DNA from: a candidate division WOR-1 bacterium RIFOXYB2_FULL_46_45
Lineage (GTDB): Bacteria; Margulisbacteria; WOR-1; XYC2-FULL-46-14
NCBI GenBank assembly: GCA_001771585.1
Contig: MEUE01000001.1
Location: 372,001-436,000, forward strand
Reading direction: 5' to 3'
DNA: 64,000 nt
In this document: positions 59,331 through 64,000 of the stretch, piece after piece
How the letters are laid out: every line of letters starts with the position of its first letter
Position numbering within the stretch: the stretch's first letter is position 1
The notes under the pieces: generated by a model
What the model was told of the DNA's origin: nothing
What the model saw: the letters and a program-made list of their open reading frames with translations, nothing else
Database searches by the model: none
Translations under genes and position numbers: made by a program

Positions 59331-60416
59331 TTTTTTAAAATGATGCTCTCTGGTTCCAACCATAAATAAGATCAAGGCGGCCAAGGCAATCACCGCGCCA
59401 TAGGTAAAAGAGACCGTCGCCCCGAAATTATCCCAAAGCAACCCGGCAATCGCGGTGGCGGGAAGAGCCGCCAAACCGATCGTCGTATAGTATGCCCCGA
59501 AAGCGGCCCCTCTTTTTTCCTCCGGCGCAAGGTGCGCGATCAACGCCCTGGGCGCCACCTCCACAATCGCGGTGGCAACCCCGTAGACAATAAAGAAAAG
59601 CCAAATCGGTCTGGCTCCCTCCGCAGAGGCAAAGCCAAGATGGGCAAAACAAAAAAGCAGGTAGCCGACGATTAAAATTTTACGAATCCCCACCCTTTCC
59701 AGTAAATACTCCACCGGACGGATAAATCCGGAATAAACCATGCCGTAGAGAAGATAAATAATCGGCACCAACGGTATCAGCAAGCCCAGTTCCGCGGCGC
59801 GTAAAATAAAAAGGACATAGCTGAATTTGGCAAGTTCAAAGAGCGCCGAAACAAAAAAGAACAATTTTAACCTTTTGCCCAACGATAAAGACAATTCTTT
59901 TTGCTTTTCCTTGCCGCCGATCTTCTTCCTGGCTTCTTTCATAAAAGCGGAGGCGGTCAGCATCCCCAAAATCGCGGGGATAACCGAAAGCCAGAAAATA
60001 TTGCGGTATTGGGACAGAGCGTCCATCTTGAAATAACCGGCAAAGACAAAAAGAAGAAGCGAAGACAGTAGCGCTCCGCAAACCATTCCACTCCGGGAAA
60101 CAGTCCGCTCCCCCCTTCCGATCCGGTCAAAAAAACGGACCGATAAGACCTGGTACCAAAAGTTGCTCAAGGCCAAAAACGGCTTTACAACGGTTGAAAG
60201 AGTGTAGCCGATAACTATCAGCGGCTTCTGCTTCTCAACCCGCTCGGAAACCCAGCCCGAAACGGCCTTTAAAGCGGTTGAAGCGGTCTCCGCTATCCCT
60301 TCGATTATCCCAATCCAGGTCTTGGAAATATTTAACCCGGCCATAAAAAGAGGAAGGATCGACAGAACCATCTCGGAACCAACATCAACAAGAAAACCGG
60401 CTATCCTTTGCGGCAT
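59319..60416 (-). CDS. MFS transporter
   Basis: 365 aa, about eleven or twelve helices. DRIGRGERTVSRSG and ATAIVEVAPRALIAHLAPEEKRGAAFG-like segment (here shortened) resemble MFS proteins found near iron-transport or efflux genes. AGGAGG precedes the ATG. Starts 9 bases after mutL stops. Substrate unknown. Confidence 0.85.
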   Translation of the reverse strand: MPQRIAGFLVDVGSEMVLSILPLFMAGLNISKTWIGIIEGIAETASTALKAVSGWVSERVEKQKPLIVIGYTLSTVVKPFLALSNFWYQVLSVRFFDRIGRGERTVSRSGMVCGALLSSLLLFVFAGYFKMDALSQYRNIFWLSVIPAILGMLTASAFMKEARKKIGGKEKQKELSLSLGKRLKLFFFVSALFELAKFSYVLFILRAAELGLLIPLVPIIYLLYGMVYSGFIRPVEYLLERVGIRKILIVGYLLFCFAHLGFASAEGARPIWLFFIVYGVATAIVEVAPRALIAHLAPEEKRGAAFGAYYTTIGLAALPATAIAGLLWDNFGATVSFTYGAVIALAALILFMVGTREHHFKKSAS

Positions 60417-60425
60417 TTTTTCCTC

Positions 60426-62015
60426 CTAGCGCCCGAACATCTTCTCAAAATCATTTTGCGTGATTTTTATCATTGTAGGTCTTCCGTGCGGACAGGTCAA
60501 GGGATTGGCGGTTTGATAGAGATCACGGATCAACCGGTTGATTTCCGCAACATTTAACGCATCCCCCGCCTTGACCGCCCCTTTGCACGCCATGATTTTG
60601 AAGCGTTCTTCCCTGCTGTTTTTTACCAGTTCCGACAAAGTGTCTTTGATTACGACATTGGTTAAGATTGCCGGCACCGCGCGGAGGATAAAAGAGTTCT
60701 TTCCAAAACCTTCAAGATCGAACCCGAGCTCTTTCAAACTATCGAGGTTTTCTTCAAGCAGGAGTGATTCTTCATGGGTAAATTCCAGTGCTTCCGGTAC
60801 AAGTAAGTTTTGAGCAGCTTGCCCTGAGCTCTGTCGAAGGGTCAGGCAGTCGTAAAGAATCCTCTCGTGCGCCGCGTGCTGGTCGATTAGAACCAGATCG
60901 ATTCCGTCGGTCGCAATAATGTAGGTTTTTTGAAATTGATAGATCGCCGTCAACGGTTGAATCGCGGTGACCGCGATCTCTACTTCTCCTATCTGTACCT
61001 GGTCCAACGGTTCCCAATTCGTAAAAGATGGAGCGGAAGAAACATTCTCCGTTACAACGGCAATGGAAAGTAGCGCCTGTTTGGCCGCCCGGTAGACCGC
61101 ATCGAGAACATCTTTGGTCTTTAGGAACTTGACTTCCCGCTTGGAAGGATGGACATTGACGTCAACTTCCGTTGGATCAACTTCAATAAAGATAACCGCC
61201 ACCGGATAGCGCCCGTTCGGAATCAAGGTGCGATAGGCCGCTTCAAAAGAAGAGAGAACCAAACCGTTCCGGACATATCTGCCGTTTACAAAAAGCGATT
61301 CGTAATTTCTATCCACCCGCGATAAATTCGGCTTTGAGATGTAACCACCAACTCCGGCATCTTTGATTTCGATCAACTGCTTGGCAATTTCGGCCCCATA
61401 GACTACCGCGATGGCATCGAGGAGTTTTCCGTTTCCCGAAGAAATATAAACGACCTTATCGTCGGCGACGTATTTAAATTTGACTCCCGGATTCGAAAGG
61501 ATGAATTTTTCAATCAGAGACGAGATCTGGCTCAATTCGGTAAAATTGCTCTTTAAAAACTTCAGCCGCACGGGGACATTATAAAACAGGTTCTTTACGC
61601 TTATTGAGGTCCCTTCCGGCCCGCCGGTTGTTTCTTCTTTTTTAATTTTTCCTCCCTCAACCAGTATTTTGGTTCCTCCACTCTCCAACTCCGTCTTACC
61701 GACCGAACAGATTGATGGGAGCGCTTCGCCGCGGAAGCCAAGTGTTTGGATATTGAAGAGATCGTCCAAGTTTGAAATTTTTGAGGTGGCGTGCCGTTCA
61801 ACCGACAGTTTTAGTTCCTCGCGATTCATCCCGCTTCCATTGTCGGAAACCCGGATCAATTTCTTGCCGGCATCTTCGATTTCTATTGTAATTTGGGTCG
61901 CCTTCGCGTCAATCGCGTTTTCAACCAGCTCCTTCACGACGGAAGAGGGCCGTTCGATCACTTCCCCCGCGGCTATTTTGTTGACCAAATCCGGCGGCAA
62001 AATCTTAATAAGCAT
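60426..62015 (-). CDS. mutL: DNA mismatch repair protein MutL
   Basis: GHKL ATPase ELVENAIDAKAT, SDNGSGM and GFRGEALPSI at the N-terminus. The C-terminal domain carries DQHAAHERILYD, close to the endonuclease motif, and CPHGRP near the end, so it is the nicking type used by bacteria without MutH. 529 aa from the ATG at 62015; an upstream frame has no homology. A dispersed repeat adds LRQSSGQAA right after the endonuclease motif. TATAAT lies 6 bases before the ATG. Confidence 0.95.
   Translation of the reverse strand: MLIKILPPDLVNKIAAGEVIERPSSVVKELVENAIDAKATQITIEIEDAGKKLIRVSDNGSGMNREELKLSVERHATSKISNLDDLFNIQTLGFRGEALPSICSVGKTELESGGTKILVEGGKIKKEETTGGPEGTSISVKNLFYNVPVRLKFLKSNFTELSQISSLIEKFILSNPGVKFKYVADDKVVYISSGNGKLLDAIAVVYGAEIAKQLIEIKDAGVGGYISKPNLSRVDRNYESLFVNGRYVRNGLVLSSFEAAYRTLIPNGRYPVAVIFIEVDPTEVDVNVHPSKREVKFLKTKDVLDAVYRAAKQALLSIAVVTENVSSAPSFTNWEPLDQVQIGEVEIAVTAIQPLTAIYQFQKTYIIATDGIDLVLIDQHAAHERILYDCLTLRQSSGQAAQNLLVPEALEFTHEESLLLEENLDSLKELGFDLEGFGKNSFILRAVPAILTNVVIKDTLSELVKNSREERFKIMACKGAVKAGDALNVAEINRLIRDLYQTANPLTCPHGRPTMIKITQNDFEKMFGR
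60811..60846. repeat. Dispersed repeat inside mutL
   Basis: Core CCCTGAGCTCTGTCGAAGGG (60822-60841), an inverted-repeat type I recognise as scattered in many bacterial genomes. Read as TLRQSSGQAA in a loop behind the endonuclease motif. Confidence 0.75.
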
Positions 62016-62021
62016 GATTTT

Positions 62022-62027
62022 ATTATA
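62022..62027 (-). promoter_or_regulatory. -10 box of mutL, leaderless type
   Basis: TATAAT on the minus strand, 6 bases before the ATG at 62015, no Shine-Dalgarno. Confidence 0.65.
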
Positions 62028-62089
62028 ACCTAAAATAACCTGAAATTTTAGCGAGTTTTTGACGAAATATATGTAGGAGGATAGCATAT

Positions 62090-63973
62090 ATGCCACCGGG
62101 ACCAACAGCAACTGGACCAGTTGCAAGAGAAAGGCCTGTGCCCAGGACACCAAAACAAATTCCCGTTACCGGCGGTTCTGCTCTTATGCCTCGGGACATC
62201 ACCATCGCGCCCACTACAGAAAGACGAACAATAGCAACCGTTCCAACCACACTGGAAAACATTAATCTCTCAACAAATGTAATAAACGAATTAAGAAATA
62301 ATCGGCTAACCGATCTAAGCGAAGCCGAACAAACATTAAGAATCGATACGGGACTTAAAGAAATTGCCCGGATTAGATCAAATGCGGGGAAAAAAGAAGA
62401 ACTGCAATTGGACCAGGTTGAAAAAGCAGAAGAAATAGGCCGTCTGGCATTATTGGCTAGCTTGCCTCCCAGATGGACAAAGGGATGGGAACCTCTTGTT
62501 GAAGCAATTTTAGACAATGTTACAATAATAGAACTGGCTAGACATATTCAAGCAAGTGATCTGGTCTATTTTTGCGAAGCTTATCCTTTATTTAAAAAAA
62601 TTCCGGTAAAACCGGAGAGTCCTGCCACCACAGCAAGAGACACGACTGCCGCTATAATCGCATGGGGAAGAACCATTGTTGAAACAATAATCCCCGGCAT
62701 CGAAAGAGGATCAACCCAAATTATTGTTAATGCTTTTATGTGCGATCATACAAGAGATCTATTCTTCTCAACCTTAAAAACCGTGAAAATCGATAATCCC
62801 GCTTTTGCAGAAAAAATGTGCACCACCTTGCTTTTGGCTGCGGATGAAATCAACGATATTCTTGGCGACACTACCGGCGGACAAGATTCGACGGCAAAAA
62901 CAGAAAACTACATCGCCCGTTTAAACGATACAAACAAAGGCCGCGACAAAGAAGCAGCAGCTAGAGGAGCCATTGCTGTTATAAAAAAAGGAAGAAAAAA
63001 CAGTCTTTCTTTTAAGATTGCATCGGCAATTCTTGAAAGACAACCACTAGAAGCATTTGATCAATTATCGCAAGAATTATCCGCAACAAACAGTTCGATT
63101 TCCAGCCGCCTCCGCTTTTTTGCAAGCGGCCTTCCCGGCCTGCACTGGATCGGAGGAGAGACGAGAAGCATCTTTGATCTCATCCTGCAAATAATCAGCA
63201 ACATTAACTCTCCCGAACAATTAATGCAAATAATTAAATTGTTGGCGGAGCAAGACAACGGCGCCGCAAAAAAACTGCTGACTCATGCCATTGAAAGGTT
63301 GGACTATATAACAAGGTTGGGAATTTATGCCGGCACCACCTATCATCACAACATTGTTAATTTGTATTATTTACTGGAGGGCTCCTTATCTTTTTTTGAA
63401 TTTGCCAATCCAAAACAAACAATAAAAACCGCAATTGGGACGATTGAAGCGTTACGACAGCTTCATTTAACCCCCAAACAGACCGCGGAAACGATAAGGG
63501 CACTTTATACGGAAAATCCCGTTTTATATAGAATCGGGCTGCCTTATCTCCTAGAAAATCACGCGGAAAGAGAATTAAAGGACATTCTGGAATCTTCGCG
63601 AGGAGCAGAACGAATAGCCTCAATCCTCTCCATAATCGGATCGATCCTTCCCGCCGAAACCTACAACAGAAAAGAAGGCGAAGCAACTTCTATTTCCCAA
63701 GTCCCTCTTTTTGCCGAATTACAAATGGAGAAAATAATAAATCAGGATTATCGGCTCCCCTATTACAGGGCGCTCCAACCGGTTATTATAATGTTTTCGG
63801 ATGCCATAAAACAAGAAGAATTTAAACGCGTTGAAGATGCCCTGCGGGAAATAAAACAATATTTAGAAAGAACAAAAAAGACCCCTTATGAATTAGAGGA
63901 TATTCTGGGAGCCCTTTTAACAAAGAGCTTGGAAATTATGCTGATTTTAAAAGGTCAAGCGCGCCCCGAATAG
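62090..63973 (+). CDS. Unrecognised 627-aa protein
   Basis: No family recognised. N-terminus (1-55) is Pro/Thr/Arg-rich and likely disordered; the rest is almost all alpha-helical, with repeated amphipathic helices (ELARHIQASDLVYFCEAY, LMQIIKLLAEQDNGAAKKLL) that suggest an alpha-solenoid. No signal peptide or membrane segment. AGGAGG lies 9 bases before the ATG. AT-rich like the orphan genes at 2.1-4 kb and 50.6-53 kb. Complete in the window. Confidence 0.75.
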   Translation: MPPGPTATGPVARERPVPRTPKQIPVTGGSALMPRDITIAPTTERRTIATVPTTLENINLSTNVINELRNNRLTDLSEAEQTLRIDTGLKEIARIRSNAGKKEELQLDQVEKAEEIGRLALLASLPPRWTKGWEPLVEAILDNVTIIELARHIQASDLVYFCEAYPLFKKIPVKPESPATTARDTTAAIIAWGRTIVETIIPGIERGSTQIIVNAFMCDHTRDLFFSTLKTVKIDNPAFAEKMCTTLLLAADEINDILGDTTGGQDSTAKTENYIARLNDTNKGRDKEAAARGAIAVIKKGRKNSLSFKIASAILERQPLEAFDQLSQELSATNSSISSRLRFFASGLPGLHWIGGETRSIFDLILQIISNINSPEQLMQIIKLLAEQDNGAAKKLLTHAIERLDYITRLGIYAGTTYHHNIVNLYYLLEGSLSFFEFANPKQTIKTAIGTIEALRQLHLTPKQTAETIRALYTENPVLYRIGLPYLLENHAERELKDILESSRGAERIASILSIIGSILPAETYNRKEGEATSISQVPLFAELQMEKIINQDYRLPYYRALQPVIIMFSDAIKQEEFKRVEDALREIKQYLERTKKTPYELEDILGALLTKSLEIMLILKGQARPE

Positions 63974-64000
63974 CAGCTACCCGATCTATCCCAACGGCTT

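Noticed and set aside
60957-60985. 17-bp palindrome ATCGCGGT-G-ACCGCGAT in the mutL linker
   Set aside because: Short, unmatched elsewhere in the window, and explained by EIAVTA codons; kept out of the repeat families.

Overview
The window is bacterial, gene-dense and mostly single-copy housekeeping plus energy metabolism, at moderate GC. Several genes point to an organism with an outer membrane: an ADP-heptose epimerase (hldD), a porin-like barrel and the lipoprotein genes lgt/lspA. A group 3b-type [NiFe] hydrogenase, an NAD-linked tungsten/molybdenum formate dehydrogenase, Rex, sigma-54, a pyruvoyl arginine decarboxylase and many short dispersed repeats resemble what is reported for uncultivated anaerobic lineages near Cyanobacteria (Saganbacteria/WOR-1, Margulisbacteria). 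That placement is inference; no rRNA is present to test it.

Layout. 1-2.1 kb: 3' part of polA, carrying three perfect palindromes inside the coding sequence. 2.1-4 kb: two unrecognised AT-richer genes. 4-9.9 kb: tldD, metF, lysS, a small orphan, coaX, rluD. 9.9-12.6 kb: lgt, lspA, a DUF5665-like membrane protein, ahcY. 12.6-20 kb: a sigma-54 activator, rpoN, a HypA without its zinc domain, a hydrogenase protease and hydADGB (read from the minus strand as B-G-D-A). 20-35.6 kb: one long minus-strand module with mogA, a MOSC protein, moaC, moaA, moeA, tungstate transporter tupCBA, a porin, formate dehydrogenase subunits (one a NuoF-GltD fusion), fdhD, mobA and an oxalate/formate-type transporter. 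This module is headed by a consensus promoter and two perfect Rex operators. 35.8-38.7 kb: rex, hldD and a DEAD-box helicase. 38.7-43.2 kb: a cyclic-nucleotide phosphodiesterase, then a plus-strand island of four accessory genes (radical SAM, IucA/IucC-like, histidine phosphatase, nucleotidyltransferase), the best candidate here for an undescribed pathway. 43.2-46.3 kb: a histidine-kinase-like protein whose phospho-acceptor His is Arg, overlapping a response-regulator/adenylate cyclase. 46.3-53 kb: an orphan, pdaD, radical SAM, YggS, an ABC-2 exporter and a large phosphatase-domain protein. 53-64 kb: a 56-aa orphan, glucan phosphorylase, a HAD protein, tRNA-Gln, nadB, AI-2E permease, an MFS protein, mutL and a 627-aa orphan.

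How it fits together. The hydrogenase and formate dehydrogenase would move electrons between H2, formate and NAD(P)H. TupABC and the Moco genes supply the W/Mo cofactor, FdhD and the protease/HypA mature the enzymes, and Rex links expression to the NADH/NAD ratio.

Two window-wide signals stand out. First, many genes have a TATAAT-like box only 5-6 bases before the ATG and no Shine-Dalgarno, suggesting leaderless transcripts. Second, several families of short repeats lie in frame inside conserved proteins (polA, coaX, mobA, mutL, a MOSC protein, the hydrogenase protease), always in variable loops.
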